Shown here: positions 1 to 10,923 of the stretch, in pieces
How the letters are laid out: every line of letters begins with the position of its first letter
Numbering within the stretch: position 1 is the first letter of the stretch
Assembly: GCF_910592395.1 (NCBI RefSeq)
Contig: NC_088310.1
Location: 17,491,501-17,555,500, forward strand
Direction: 5' to 3'
Length of the DNA stretch: 64,000 nucleotides
Origin: Lineus longissimus
Taxonomy: Eukaryota; Nemertea; Pilidiophora; Heteronemertea; Lineidae
Translations under genes and position numbers: made by a program
The notes under the pieces: model-generated
Seen by the model: the letters and a program-made list of their open reading frames with translations, nothing else
Told to the model about the DNA's origin: nothing
Databases searched by the model: none

Positions 1-2720
1 TCTTTCTTCAGAGCTATATCATTCATGATGCAATCCCTGACCTCTTGAACCCTCTTGCTATAGCCAGGATTGGTCGGAGCCATCGGTGGATCACCTTGCC
101 AGAGGTCAGAAAAATACCAGACATGCTTTTCCTCATGGAAGTCTATGACCTTCTTGAAGGTCATAACATCAGTGATATTTTCCTGAATGGCAGCTTGTTT
201 GGCCATTTCGTCCAAGCTCTCAAGCAACTGGTGTCTTCCCTGTATCATCTGCTCGTTGGCTGCAACCCCAGCGACGTTCTGGTGAGTAAAGATGCAGGAC
301 TGTTGCAGTTTGATGTTCCTATTTACGATCTTCATTCGGAGGAAGGCATGGACTGCTATTTGTAGCACATCCTTCATCTCAGCAATGTTCTCACCCTTTA
401 TGTTCAGGATTGTGACATCTCCCAATCCTATGACCAATGTTGCTAGCTCGTTGTCGTGGTTGTAATCATCTGTACCAAGTTCTGGGGCTCGCAGTCCCTC
501 TGTGTCTATCACCATTATGTAATCGTATGGTAGATTCCTATCAACACTGAAAAGTTGCATGTAAAGCCCCCTAGTGCACCGCCCAGCGCTGACGGGGAAC
601 TGGAGACCGAACATTGTGTTGAGGAGCGTTGACTTACCAGAGCTCTGAACTCCAAGAACTGAAATAACAAAGATTTTCTTGTTGCCAGCAACTTCCCTCA
701 AACTTCTGAAGATTGCCTTTATCCAGCAAAGTGGTACAACAGATGCATTGCCATCCATTATCTCTATCGGCTGTCCTTGAAGTAACAACTTAGCCGCCAT
801 CACTGGATAATTTGGTAGGCGGTTGCGAACATCTTGACTCTGCTTTTCAGCTGTTTCAAAGGCTGCTTCGTAGATCTGGCCAGCCTCTCGCAGAAGGTGC
901 TCGAGTCCAAAGGAGGCATCAAGGAGGTTTTGTCCGGCAACGTCTATATCTTGCTTTAGTTGATCTAGGTCGGCTGCTCGGTCATCTTTCCCCTTCACTA
1001 CACGGAAACGGGTCCAGCACTCCAAGTATTGCTGTCTCAATGCTGGCAGGGTTTCCCTTGACCTGCTGTCGAAGTAGAGACGCAGCCATTGTAAAAGGAA
1101 GGACACCGTTTTGAGGTTATCAATGTTGTCATGAAGACTCTCAGTGAACTGTTGCATCAACTCATGTCTGTATTTGAAGCGCTCGAGTTGCTTCATGCGA
1201 TATTTTGCCTTCTCGTCTTGCAGGCGAAGTTTCTCGTTGAAAGTTGAAGGATTCGTCTTGGTGCCTGATCGTAGCTGCTTGCGTTGATGCTCACTCCACT
1301 TCAACCAAAGCTTTCCCTGCAGGGGCAGCATCTCCTCTTTACAGTCCTTGAGTGATCTATCTTTCATCAGATATGTTATCTTTTCAGCAAGAGCCTTTCC
1401 CCGCTGGCAGTCAGTGTCGTCCTCATCAATGGAAATACCTTGCTTCTTCACAAGAGAACAAACTCCCTCAAGGGTTCTCTGACCTGCGGTCATAAGAATC
1501 TGTGTGATCCTTGACCTTATATCACGCGTGATTTCGCTGCAGCTTCGGGGATTTCCCTTGTGGAAGCATAATACCACGTTGCGCGGTTTCAACTGGCTAT
1601 TTGTTTCGGTATTGTATTCAAGAAAGGTTTTCTGCATCTTGGTTCTTTCGGGAATATTTGCCTGTGTGCACGTTACTACCAACATGACTTGGTTATTTGT
1701 CCCGTGAATACTTTTGAGTGTCTTGAGGGCATCGTCATCTAGCAAGTCTGCAAACTCAATGAGAACAACGACTGCTGACGATATAGTTGCCAACATCCGC
1801 AGTTGTTTGCGTTTTTCAATGGAATTACCTCTCAGATTGAGAAACATGGTTGGCTTTTGTGCGAAGCTGTCAGATTTCTCTGATGGAAGACTCCACGCAG
1901 CCTCGACCATGCCAGTGGCCAACTGTCGTTTACGCCTTCCACCAATGCAATCACCATGGAAGAAAGTCGGATGGCTCTGGTCACTGATGACGTCATTCAT
2001 CAGTTTTGACTTCAAAATGGATGGTTCTTTCATTTTGATGAATGAAACGATATCCAGTGGGTAATTCACGATGGAAGCTTCTTTGACACTCTTTGGCGAT
2101 TCGCGCCATTCAGTAACAATGGTTCTCATGCTCCAGAGACAAATCTGAAAGATGCCACTGACAGCATCTTGTATAAGAAATGGTATAGCCAAACGACACA
2201 TGTACATCTTCTGTACCAGTGTCTGTCTGAGTAGCAGGTCACAACATGAAAACAAGGTCAGGAACACATCCATCGGATGTAGGTTCTCCTGAACACTGTC
2301 ACACTTTGGTGAACCATAATCAAGTGTGTCTAAAAATCGCGAAAAATCGTCTGAAGAATCTTCGAATGACTCGTTTCCCTGCTCAGACGACCCTTGCATT
2401 GGTAACTCGCAGTCACGCCCATTGTAGTTAATCATAACCAGCCTACGCAACATTACCCACGCTAATTCTTTGATACAGTACCCGTTCTCTTCCCTAGGAA
2501 TTGGTTTACACATCAGATTTTGCAAGGACAGCTTGTTTGGGAAATACTCGGAAAGTCCTAATTGTTTCAATAGCTCAGATTGTTTTTCATTGAAATGAAG
2601 GCTTCTTCTATCACTCGTGTTTCCTTCAATCGTCTTCCCTGGCCTTTCCTTTTCGGAGTGTCCGGGTATTTGGTTCAAACCAACGCCCTTCCCAGTGTTG
2701 TCACCTTCTTCTACTTCGAC
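1..2720 (-). CDS. VLIG/URGCP-like very large GTPase, giant exon (partial, runs off window)
   Basis: This is the fifth coding exon of a DED-VLIG gene. It starts after an acceptor (AG at 2722-2721) and stays open for about 906 codons to the window edge. The first 400 or so codons match my knowledge of the conserved N-terminal region of interferon-induced very large GTPase 1 and URGCP: a 'HPMDVFLTLFSCCDLLLRQ' stretch, a 'LWSMRTIVTEW' stretch and 'MFLNLRGN'. The G domain follows. The P-loop GVQSSGKS lies at 653-630 (about residue 851 of the spliced protein), then a G2-like segment SAGRCTRGLY and the G3 motif DTEG at 506-495. No stop or frameshift was found on reading the whole exon. VLIGs are cytosolic or nuclear giant GTPases linked to interferon responses in vertebrates; function in this animal is inferred. 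In vertebrates the family is likewise encoded mainly in one giant exon. The C-terminal portion lies outside the window. Confidence 0.9.
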
Positions 2721-2847
2721 CTGAAATGAAGCGAGATTTGATAGCCGGACACTACAGGCTGTTTGAGTTTGGGTGGGGCATCCTTTAAAAATCCCGAAAT
2801 CAGAATCTCTTTACAACTGGTGTAAATTCGTTAAATTAGCCAGTTCC

Positions 2848-2925
2848 TTTAATAATAATAATAATAATAAAACGATATTTGTATGGCGCCGCTCATGTAT
2901 ATATCGCGGCGCCTCACAGAGATAA
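2848..2925 (-). mobile_element. LINE (L2/CR1-like) 3' tail
   Basis: An AAT microsatellite (2850-2871) is followed on the plus strand by a GC-rich inverted pair, GGCGCCGC...GCGGCGCC. Read on the minus strand, this is a short hairpin followed by (ATT)n, the usual 3' end of L2/CR1-like retroelements. It probably belongs to the LINE pol remnant at 3530-4071, separated from it by a later insertion. Confidence 0.5.
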
Positions 2926-3000
2926 AATAAATAGGCCTAGATACATTACTTAAAAACATTACGTAAAAGGTATTAATACATATTATAAAAGGCCGGGTCT

Positions 3001-3519
3001 ATTTGGCAAGCGGCTCGCCGAACAGGCATCTTTTTTTGCCCTGCTTGGAGAGCCGCTTGCCAAACAGCATTAAAAATCAACTCTGTTCGGCAAGCCGGGT
3101 TTGCCAAAGAGGGCAAAAATACTACCCTCTTTGGCGAGCCGGAGAGGTTACAACATGTTGGCCAATCAGAGAGCAGTTACGTCATATTCGAATTTATATG
3201 CGCATATTTAACAATGGCCGACTTCCCGCTCTTGATTCAATTTCTGTTACTAAACTCGGGTTTTGGTCAATAATTCATGAAGAAGCATGTACATGTACAT
3301 GACTGTATGGATTTACAAAAAAGTCATAAACGTGATTTAACTGATAAGCATGTTAAATGCATTAGTGTGCATTTCTAAAGGCGTTTCACTGTAACTCCAG
3401 TGTTGCTGACCGTGTTGCCACGAATGATAATGAGCTCCGGGATGGTTGAATATGCATGAGTTCGGCTCTCCATCAAGGGCAGAAAAAAGGCGCTGTTTAG
3501 TAAGCCGGGCTTGCCAAAT
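3001..3519. mobile_element. TIR element nested in LINE remnant
   Basis: The ends ATTTGGCAAGC (3001) and GCTTGCCAAAT (ending 3519) are inverted copies, with further similarity inward (GAACAG / CTGTTT). Additional inverted copies of the GGCAAGC core occur inside, near 3050-3105. No transposase was seen, so this looks like a non-autonomous DNA element of about 520 bp interrupting the minus-strand LINE. No target duplication was identified. Confidence 0.45.
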
Positions 3520-3529
3520 GGTCACTTCC

Positions 3530-4071
3530 AAAATAAAATGATTTGGAAAGGTGGGTCTTCAGACTGTTCCTGAAAGCTGGCAGCGAGCTGGCAGATTTTA
3601 TTGCCAGAGGGAGATCGTTCCAGAACCTTGGGGCTGCAACTGAGAAGGAACGATCTCCAATGGTACGCCTAGTGCGTGGTACTGCCAGCTTCAGGGAGTC
3701 TGAAGACCGTAGTGATCTGGTTGGAGTATAAAATTCAAGTTTTAGATAAAATGGTGACATATGTTGTGCAAACACTTGAAGACAAGGACGAGTAGCTTAA
3801 AATCAATCCGTAGCTTTAAAGGTGGCGTTTGTTTTGCCTTTGGAGAACTGATGAGCGGCTGGGGCGAGTTTTGGCGGTGGAAAATACGTCGATCAGATGG
3901 CCCTGAAAGTGTTTTAAGAGTCGCCACTGCATTTGGAGTGTACCACCCCAAACAGTAAGTTGATTTCTGAAAGAATACGTGGGCTAGACAAAGGCAATTT
4001 TTAAAATGTATTTTAGCTCGAGAGCTTTTCTTCTTAAATTGTAACTTGACTTCAACCAAATGGGGATACAC
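3530..4071 (-). mobile_element. LINE reverse-transcriptase C-terminal remnant
   Basis: Minus-strand frames give 'LRIDFKLLVLVFKCLHNI' and then, after a frameshift, 'RSSDSLKLAVPRTRRTIGDRSFSVAAPRFWNDLP', followed by 'LPAFRNSLKTHL'. This order is the characteristic end of L2/CR1/Jockey-like LINE ORF2 proteins. Frameshifts and 5' truncation make it a dead copy, lying in the intron between DED-VLIG exons 4 and 5. Confidence 0.75.
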
Positions 4072-4298
4072 TCCGGATGCAGTGGACTTTTGGACCGGCG
4101 TCGTCTTGTCGCGATCAGGATTACGAAATGGACTGCATATAGGGAGTATTTAGGGGGGGGGGGTTGTTGGCGTCGCATCCTGTCCCCTGGCGCTCCCTAT
4201 GTATATGGTCTAGCTGTGGAGTGGGTAAGATCAATAGAAACTCGCTTTCGAGACACGTAGATGTATCCGTGTATACTTTTGACTTCTGGTTTACTTAC

Positions 4299-5778
4299 AG
4301 AAATCTTTGCGTCCGCCTGCTCCATTGCTTTGGCTGGTCCCGCTGCTGGCACTGTTGGTGACGTCCTTCTGTCTCTTGACACCATCTTTGGAGGTGATAT
4401 TGAACGCTTGACATCTGGAAGTGACAGGAATGCAACATGTTTAGTCGAAATTATCTTGTTTTGGAGAACAAGATCCCGGGGAAAAACACGTTTGGACTCG
4501 AAACGAGACCTATCGGTATATGAGGTCAATTGACCATCCAGCACGTACAAACGCAAAATCAAAGCTGCCCTTAGAAATGGGTTGTGCGTTGCAACCGTTG
4601 AATACAGATGAAATGTTGCTGCGTAAATGATCCCAGTCGAAGGGTGATTAATCTTGAACCCGCTAGTTTAAGAGAAAAATTGACAACTTCGCTGAACATT
4701 ATTCAAATCAGGCCTGGGTCAGACGGTGAGATATGCGAACAACTACTGTACTCCGCCTCTGGATATTTCATCCTGGCGCCAGTTGTTTTCAATATCATCC
4801 GCCTCTCGATATTTGTATATGACGAAGGAATAAAAAAGCCTAATCTCGAGCTCAGGATAGGATCAATTAAGAGACGACAGCCAGGTTTACATAGGCCTGA
4901 TTCTGTAGTGCAGTCCACACAAAACAGAAAATCGAATTGGTCAATGGAAAAGTGCAATAGCGTGTATATGAACCGAATTAGAAGCCCCTGTAACCTAACA
5001 AAGATGGAAAGGGAGCTCTTTTTTACCATGCCGATTTCTCGGCTTTGTTCGACTGCTGGACTGACGAACAACGCCGAAAAAAGGGGCGTGCCGCCGATTT
5101 CTCGCAGGCGCACTTACATGTAGGGCAGTCCGGGGTAAAGCTTTCTTCGTATTTTTCTACTATCCGAAGAAGATTTTCTTCTTTTATCATCTCGAAGCAT
5201 TCTTTGATCAGCTCATAATTCCCAGGGCGTATAACACGTTTCCTGCAAAGATAAAATAAACGCAATTAACCTACATTGTACATTGAAAATGTTGGGGCCT
5301 ACTAAAGGACTTGGGATCATTTATTTCGAGTTTGGCAAAACTGGGCTGCCCAAGGAGTCTAGACAAAACTTGTGGTAACTTAAAAGGTTAGCGCTGACTC
5401 GTATGTCACCACATTCGCCCAAATGTCACTGCAACAGTGTGCGTAAACCGATCGGATGGAAGTCGGGATTGGATGTTAATACTGTTCTTGGTTCCTTATA
5501 CTAGATTCGACCAGAAATTTAACGTCTATACATGTATGAAATCGTTGGCGTCTTCAATATGACTTACTGCAGCAGAAGTTGCCATAAGCTCATGAAATCA
5601 CTCGGGGAATTCATATCTTGTAGGTCTCTTTCTGCTATCGGATTATTCGTAAGGTAAAACTTGATCTTCATGAAACTTTGATCTGTAATTCCGTTCATCA
5701 GTTCAAACACTAATGCTTTGTCCCGCTTTGTGTGCTGCTGGTTCGGCTCTGGAAGAGAGTAAGGCTGTGACAATGCAA
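4299..5778 (-). CDS. DED-VLIG gene, exons 2-4: death-effector-like domain and Ser/Pro linker
   Basis: Three minus-strand exons join in phase: 5778-5568, 5242-5118 and 4414-4299. Each is bounded by GT-AG: donors GTAAGT at 5567, 5117 and 4298; acceptors ending at 5779, 5243 and 4415. Exons 2 and 3 together encode roughly 80 residues with a death-effector-domain pattern: 'LVFELMNGIT', 'FMKIKFYL', 'SPSDFMSLWQLLLQ', then 'YELIKECFEMIKEENLLRIV', where KEENLL sits at the place of the RxDLL motif. Exon 4 is a basic Ser/Pro linker (KRSISPPK...TSPTVPAAGPAK) leading in phase 0 into the giant exon at 2720. DEDs mediate homotypic assembly in caspase-8/FADD-type complexes, so a fused GTPase suggests signalling through such assemblies (inference). 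The 5' edge of exon 2 was chosen because AG at 5780-5779 supplies the two bases needed to follow exon 1. A DED is preferred over a CARD or DD, but only by eye. Confidence 0.75.
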
Positions 5779-6029
5779 CTGACAAAGCCGCAAGCAGGGG
5801 AACTTAAGGTTTCAGAAAGACATTTGATTCCCATTCCGCCTAACCTTCCTCGAAGAGAGAGGTTAAGATTTGGCCTCATGGGCAGTATACGCGATCCTAT
5901 ATCACGTTAATGGTTGCAGAGATCACGGGAAGACGATCCGAATATTATATCCAAGAGTATATAAACAATAAAGGCACATGCAATCTTTTCGCAAACTTTA
6001 CATTATCTTTAATTCAGAATACATGTATT

Positions 6030-6035
6030 GATTAG
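6030..6035. repeat. Target-site duplication GATTAG, left copy
   Basis: The six bases GATTAG immediately precede the transposon end TACGGTGG and recur directly after the opposite end at 10705-10710. Confidence 0.85.
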
Positions 6036-6299
6036 TACGGTGGCTGGGAAAGGACATCACATGATTTATTTTTTTTCAGCATAAATTTTTTTTTTTCATG
6101 AAATATCTCGATCGATGGACTTATTATCTCGATCGATCGAGATATCATCTCAGGCGATCGAGTTAATTATCTCGGGTGATCGAGATATTATCTCAGGCGA
6201 TCGAGATATTATCTCGGGCGATCGAGTTATTTATCTCGGGCGATCGAGATATTATCTCGGGCGATCGAGTTACGAAATCGAGGCCGTTTAACATTCAAC
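6036..6299. repeat. Left long terminal inverted repeat with palindromic sub-repeats
   Basis: This arm is inverted relative to 10405-10704, from TACGGTGGC through GTTACGAAATCGAGGCC to ATTCAACA just before the transposase ATG. From about 6107 to 6275 it carries about eight spaced near-palindromic units of the form ATCTCGGGCGATCGAGATA, with variants GGTGATCG, AGGCGATCG and GATCGATCG. These are good candidates for transposase-binding sites (inference). The transposase promoter must also lie in or near this arm. Confidence 0.85.
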
Positions 6300-9080
6300 A
6301 TGGATGACACCGTGAAAAGTCTGTTCCATCTCGGGCTTAGTCAAGCTGAAATGTGCTCTGTTCTCGCTCAGAGATTCGATTATAATGTAAGCGAACGGCA
6401 ATTACGTAGAGTTCTTTCACGGCTACGTTTGTACAGGCGGAAGACATTTTCCGATTTAAATGATGTTGTCGACTTCGTGAGCGGAGAGCTAGCTAAATCG
6501 GGACAGCTTCTTGGCTACAGATTTATGCACTTGAAATGCATTACCAATCGATTAGTGGTCAGCAATGAAGCTGTCAAAATAATTCTGAAGCATCTTGACC
6601 CAGAGGGTGTTGAACTGAGAAGGCGTTGGAGACTTGTGAGAAGAAGATATCGTGTAAAGGGGTCCAATTATGTGTGGCACCTTGATGGCTATGATAAACT
6701 AAAGCCATTTGGTATCTGTATACATGGCTGTGTTGACGGGTTTTCAAGGCACATTTTGTGGCTTGAAGCATACAAGACGAACAGTGATCCCCCGCCCGCC
6801 GTCATAGGCGGTTACTTCATCAAGACACTTGAAGATCACAAGGGTTGCCCGAAAATCATTCGAGCCGACCGTGGAACGGAAAATGGACATATAGAACACA
6901 TGCAAACGTTTCTTCGAGAGAACAACAACGGGAACGATGAACGCAATTTTCAGTACGGAAAAAGTACTGCAAATCAGCGTATAGAGTCATTTTGGGGTAT
7001 ACTGCGAAAGCAAAATGCTGAATATTGGATTGCCTTATTTAAGGAATATTGGAAGGAAAAGGCCATTTCAGTGGCGACAAGAAAGACCAGGAGTTGGTAC
7101 GATTTTGCTTCAATGAATCTGATACAGGTAACGACATTATATATACTAGCATATACCCATGGAGCGGGCAAAGTTGAAATGTAATATACATTAGTTAAAT
7201 GGGCACGATGATTGAGCTACATTAAATTTCTAACGTTACTGAAGTTTTATTAAAGGTTAAACACGAAATTAACTGCATTTAGGGACTTATTGCTGATGCT
7301 ATCTACATGCAACCCCCAATAGATTGATTGGAGTACGCTATTTTGCACAATGCATTGAGACCAGTGACAGCAGGTCCTGTTCCAAATAAGACCCTCACAT
7401 ATTAGGCATATCACCTACCCACTCCCGTACCCAATGCCACTGTCGGACCAAAGCCAGGCGCATGGAGAGATGCAGAACGCAATTCAAACTGACAACATCA
7501 GTCAGTAAAGAATAAAACAAAGAGCAAGCGCTGGCCACTGTACATATTTTGTCCATCCTGGCATAACTGTTTATTGATACCCTGACTGCATGTTCCGGTA
7601 GGCCACTCAGCAGAATTTGCCTTATCACTCAGGTCAGTGTTTCTCGAATAGAACTAAAATAGAACAGGTTAATCATTAATCTCCCTGCTAATACCCTGCA
7701 CCATGGACCAGGTTGTATAGCACTACATACGTGCTGGAAGCTAATACTGATGTGGCAGGGAGAATATGCGTGAAGTTTGTGTATGCTTTTGAGAATGAGC
7801 GGAGCTCTCCAGTCGACGTGCTCTCTGAAAAGTTGTTATTTATTCCAAAACCACCAAGATATTCGACGTATGACACCCTCAGTGACACTCTTACTTATGA
7901 TCCACACCTACGAAACCAAAAGTTGCAAGAATTCGACGCATTTTCGAGGCCCAATTTTGAAACAAAAATCGCCTCCTATTTAGCGGCCACAACGCGCATT
8001 ATAGTAGAGACAAGACCACAATTGATTTTTAAGCCTTTTAGCAGTTAAATTGTCAATGTTTGACCGCGACGCATCAAAGAACGCGTCAAGTAGTGAAACT
8101 GAAATTCGGATATGATATACGGGTTAGTCTTGCGAGTAACTGGTGCGATGGAAATTGGTGATTGACCACGGAAATTTTTTTATAATCGACAAATTAGACA
8201 GACTTTGATATTTCCACTGTTTTCAGCCAACTGGCAGAAAAAACTCAAAACACGCCCCCTATTACCCAATTAGCAAAATCGAAATAAATTTTTTCATCAA
8301 ATAATTTCTTTATATCTGTAGACTTGCCACAGCAAATATTTTTTCAATACCTCTCCAAATATGTACTTGAGAGTAAAAAACATGCACTCGTCTAATTGAT
8401 AGGCCTCGACCCTCCAACCTATGAATATTCATTAGTGGTCTTGTCTCAGTATAGATATAACATTACTGTAAAATCGGACGGATCAGAATGTCCATCCCAC
8501 TTTGGCAAGGTTTTGTTGGTTACTGAAAAATTGGCAATGACCATAAATTGAATGAAAAGGGCTGGCCATACATGCAAACTGAATGAATTTGAGATAGCAT
8601 TTTCACACTATGTTTGGCCCTAGGGTCGCTTATTGGGCGTGTTTTTGGTTTAACGGCCAAGGCATCCGGCACTACTAGACAAAGTAATCTACATATATTA
8701 TATTGACAAAGTAATTTACGTGTTATTTTTACATTTCTCAAGTAGGCGGTCTCTGTTTTAGCAATCATAGCTTTCTGTATTTTCAGGAGGAGTTGGACGA
8801 AGTCTGCATGCTTTGGAACGCATACAGAATCAGAAAGTACAACAATACCAATCTCCAACACGGACGACCTTTTATAATGTACTTCGTGCCAGAGCTGTTT
8901 GATGCTGAAGACGGCCTTTGCGATGTTGATGAAATGAAGATCGAGCTTTGCCGGGGAGAGTGTTCCTTCAAGTCTCAATTTACATGTTACAAGGACATGT
9001 ATGATCTTTGCTGCTTACTTATGAACGAACGTGGTCTTGCGATGCCAAATGATCCAGATGAGGCTAGAAACCTAACATAA
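6300..9080 (+). CDS. Integrase-core DDE transposase, two exons
   Basis: Exon 1 is 6300-7127 (276 codons) and exon 2 is 8787-9080 (97 codons plus stop), joined in phase 0 through donor CAG|GTAACG and acceptor TTTTCAG|GAG, giving 373 aa. Residues 1-45 look like a helix-turn-helix (SERQLRRVLSRLRLYRR). The integrase core has D129 (YVWHLDGYDKL), D190 (IIRADRGTENG) and E229 (ANQRIESFWG). Exon 2 contributes the conserved tail LWNAYRIR...GRPFIMYFVPEL and the Cys-rich end. Unspliced, exon 1 would read on into the intron and stop at 7184 without the tail. The protein resembles the 'integrase core domain' proteins frequent in fish and marine invertebrates. It presumably catalyses insertion of the surrounding element. 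No disabling change is visible. Confidence 0.88.
8000..8453. mobile_element. MITE nested in the transposase intron
   Basis: TATAGTAGAGACAAGACCAC at 8000-8019 is inverted as GTGGTCTTGTCTCAGTATA ending 8453. This gives about 450 bp with TA at both ends, consistent with a Tc1/mariner-type TA target. No coding capacity was seen. It occupies part of the 1659-bp transposase intron (7128-8786). The rest of that intron and the element's 3' region (9081-10404) hold no supported gene. Confidence 0.5.
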
Positions 9081-10404
9081 CACTCAAAGCTGTCATTGAT
9101 ACACTTTTTGATTAACGCGTGCTAGGTTCTTCGCGCTTTGCAGATGTATTTCTCGCAGACGGCGCAGCCCAAAGCCCTCTGTGCTCTACACGATTTTTGA
9201 GTCCGACATGATCTGTATGGCTACTCAGTCGTTAAGGGTACATGTTATGGGACGGGAACTTGCTTGGTCCTTAAAGCTGAACGGCATGCATAAATCTAGC
9301 GCATTGCACATTACAACCACTACTGTAAATATTTTAATGGGTAACCCGGCAACTGTTTTTCTTCAATCTAAAATCCTCGCTGGTCCAAAGATTCGATTAA
9401 GAGAAACCAAATTTTGAAGTAATACTGGTATGCCAAATAATTTTCGGCCCGGCACAGCGGTCCAAAAGCGATGTGACATATCATGGACATTTACTTAGTG
9501 GAGCCGGCTATACATACTAGTCATGTTAGTCATTCAATCGTTTTTGGAGCCCATTGTGTTGTCCCACTAAAACATGGCGGATTAATAATATTTAACAACA
9601 GATAAAATGTAATCAGAACATTACTGTTTTATTAAATAGATACGCGTAAGCTATTCTGTTCTCATGTTGTTCGTACAGTTATTGTGCATAAAAAAAAAAT
9701 AATTTCTATCACACAACTTTTTTCCCCGATTGTTTTGTAGTAGTATCCATCCAGCATTATCAGCAACAAGCCCTACACAATTACGGCTAAGGATGGCTTT
9801 TCCCTGCCATTATTGATGGTACTACTATCGCCGAATCGGTAGATGTCGTCCTAGGTAAGCGTTAAGTTTACCCAGGACCAACCTGGGTAAGACTAAATGT
9901 TACCCAATATCGTTCTGGGTAAACTTTAGACCACTAAAGTTTGAAATTCGCGCACTTTCCAACCTGCGGTCGAGGTTGCTGAAAAACAGAACGTGACTTG
10001 TGTTACTGCAGAGGGTTTAAAACGTTATTTGAACTCTGTCCCATAATTTCGAGACGGTCACTTCACATCTTAAGATAGAGAAATAAAAAAGAAACTAGTG
10101 GAGGTCGTCGATGGAAAATCAAAACTCCGTGAGGGGCAAAACTGGATCCAACAAGAGGCCCATAGGCCTGGCGCTCAGCTGAGTTGCATTTATCGTATCC
10201 GCTTGAGCTGGACAGTGCCATGAAATGGTGAGGTATTCCAAATGTTGTTGTGGTAATTGTATGTTTTTTTTCCTTTAGAAATTCCTCAGATTCTAAAGGT
10301 ATCTGGGCACACTACACAAATACGTACCATTGCTCTATAGTATTTTGCTTCCCCAAAAGTGAAATGTACGTAAATTGAGTGGTTAAAATTGCAGTCTCGG
10401 TTTG

Positions 10405-10704
10405 AGTGTTGAATGGCCTCGATTTCGTAACTCGATCGCTCGAGATAAATAACTCGATCGCCCGAGATAATATCTCGATCGCCCGAGATAATATCTCGAT
10501 CGCCGGAGATAATTAACTCGATCGCCCGAGATAATATCTCGATCGCCCGAGATAATTAACTCGATCGCCCGAGATAATATCTCGATCGATCGAGATAATA
10601 AGTCCATCGATCGAGTTTTTCATGAAAAAAAAATTTCACGCTGAAAAAAAAATTTTTATGCTGAAACAAAATAAATCATGTGATGTCCTTTCCCAGCCAC
10701 CGTA
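10405..10704. repeat. Right long terminal inverted repeat with palindromic sub-repeats
   Basis: Mirror of the left arm: about nine units with a CTCGATCGCCCGAGATA core at 10433-10615, then an A-rich spacer and the end sequence. The unit number differs slightly from the left arm, consistent with slippage in the sub-repeats. Confidence 0.85.
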
Positions 10705-10710
10705 GATTAG
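10705..10710. repeat. Target-site duplication GATTAG, right copy
   Basis: GATTAG directly follows the element end CCACCGTA and matches 6030-6035 exactly. Confidence 0.85.
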
Positions 10711-10892
10711 TCGGTGAACCACGCGAGGTTTTTTTTAAAATTCTGACCGTGACATGAAATACTACGGCCGTTTCAAAAACACTGGGCGCGGTTTCATTTC
10801 ACCCACGCAATCAGTGCTCGGGTCAACCATGCAGCTCTCACTGTGTCCCTGCGCAATCTTTCCATGTATAGCTTGTTCATCTGACATCTTAC

Positions 10893-10923
10893 CGGCGGGT
10901 TGCTCTTTGCCTTTTGTCGCCAT
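10893..10923 (-). CDS. DED-VLIG gene, probable first coding exon
   Basis: On the minus strand an ATG at 10923 opens ten codons (MATKGKEQPA) plus one base before a GTAAGA donor at 10892. The single trailing G combines with TT from 5778 to make a codon in the frame of the DED exon, which otherwise has no upstream ATG and meets a stop at 5806-5804. The ATG sits in a YY1-like AAGATGGCGAC motif, common at animal start sites. Intron 1 would be 5.1 kb and holds the integrase-type transposon. The link is inferred from phase and position only; cDNA reads crossing 10893 to 5778 would settle it. Confidence 0.55.

Larger units (their letters stand above)
6036..10704 (+). mobile_element. Complete integrase-type DNA transposon (IS3EU-like)
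   Basis: The element starts TACGGTGGCTGGG (6036) and ends CCCAGCCACCGTA (10704). It is flanked on both sides by GATTAG (6030-6035 and 10705-10710), a 6-bp target-site duplication. It is 4669 bp with long inverted arms of about 260-300 bp and contains a two-exon DDE transposase starting right after the left arm. An integrase-core transposase plus a 6-bp duplication matches what I recall of the eukaryotic IS3EU superfamily; a Repbase comparison would confirm it. It lies in intron 1 of the DED-VLIG gene in the opposite orientation. Intact coding, matching ends and a perfect duplication suggest recent insertion. Confidence 0.85.

Noticed and set aside
5023-5117. Cysteine-rich CPTCKCAC motif after the DED, possible metal site
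   Set aside because: It arises from reading past the donor at 5117; splicing at GTAAGT keeps the downstream exon in phase.
7713-8048. 111-aa ORF inside the transposase intron
   Set aside because: Overlaps the left end of a nested MITE and has no recognisable domain; probably chance.
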